DNA of 5,638 bases, taken from NCBI GenBank assembly GCA_950069165.1, contig CATMIT010000091.1:1-5638 (forward strand), in the 5' to 3' direction. Below the pieces are notes generated by a model, which saw nothing but the letters and a program-made list of their open reading frames with translations, made no database searches and was not told where the DNA came from. The position numbers and the translations under genes are program-made. Positions 5,622 through 5,638 of the stretch are shown piece by piece. Source of the stretch: an uncultured Flavobacteriales bacterium (GTDB taxonomy: Bacteria; Bacteroidota; Bacteroidia; Flavobacteriales; BACL11). Position 1 is the stretch's first letter. Each line of letters starts with the position of its first letter.

Positions 5622-5638
5622 TCAATATATTCATCATA
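5616..5638 (-). other. Probable one-base deletion breaking the purA frame
   Basis: Read on the minus strand from 5638, the edge gives Y-D-E-Y-I-GA and then ATGGTGGTTCGC. Adding one A, so that GA becomes GAA, joins YDEYIE to MVVRMLEHIESEHYLH, which fits the helix expected just before GKNILAEGAQG in PurA. Without it the frame runs straight into TGA (minus strand, 5622-5624). A single lost A at about 5621-5622 is the simplest explanation, whether by sequencing or assembly error or a real mutation. Confidence 0.65.

Noticed and set aside
5428..5637. Minus-strand 69-residue open frame starting at the right edge with MMNILNGGSHAR.
   Set aside because: It is the wrong frame of purA, opened by the one-base loss near 5621; the correct frame carries all PurA motifs.
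1..5638. Search for a new defence, mobile or secretion system.
   Set aside because: All six genes belong to known families, composition looks even, and there are no integrases, direct-repeat arrays, tRNA genes or long non-coding stretches.

Overview
The window looks like a compact stretch of chromosome from a low-GC member of the Bacteroidota, most like the Flavobacteriia or a neighbouring class. Several things point there: very AT-rich codons, A/T-rich start regions without clear Shine-Dalgarno sequences, a signal peptide ending in FSQ, an OstA-like protein and a TPR/PD40/OmpA protein of the PorE type (both typical of this phylum), and the forms of FolD and QueE. Nothing in it looks mobile or foreign, and I saw no RNA gene, CRISPR array or insertion sequence. 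The assignment is from protein character only; no database was searched.

Left arm (1-3454, + strand): the C-terminal M domain of Ffh, then folD (one-carbon/folate metabolism), queE (7-deazaguanine synthesis for queuosine) and a 542-residue secreted TPR, beta-propeller and OmpA-domain protein. The gaps are 10, 5 and 1 nt, so these four genes are very probably one transcription unit. Right arm (3444-5638, - strand): purA (adenylosuccinate synthase, C-terminal half), then an OstA/LptA-like envelope protein. The OstA-like start codon, a TTG, directly abuts the purA TAG stop. The two arms converge and their last codons overlap by 11 bp. Only 16 nt between the first Ffh codon read (22) and the last PurA codon read (5621) lie outside a gene, so there is no gene-free stretch to describe.

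The genes do not form one pathway. Housekeeping functions (protein targeting, folate, tRNA-modification precursor, purine synthesis) each lead into an envelope gene: the OmpA-domain protein on the left, the OstA-like protein on the right. The OmpA protein probably anchors something to peptidoglycan, perhaps in type IX secretion; the OstA-like protein probably belongs to lipopolysaccharide transport or outer-membrane assembly.

The ffh and purA reading frames both break within about 25 bases of a window edge. The simplest reading is sequence error at the ends of a contig, not two real pseudogenes. I find no convincing new system here. The points most worth a second look are the short PorE-like architecture, the TAG|TTG gene junction and the overlapping convergent ends.
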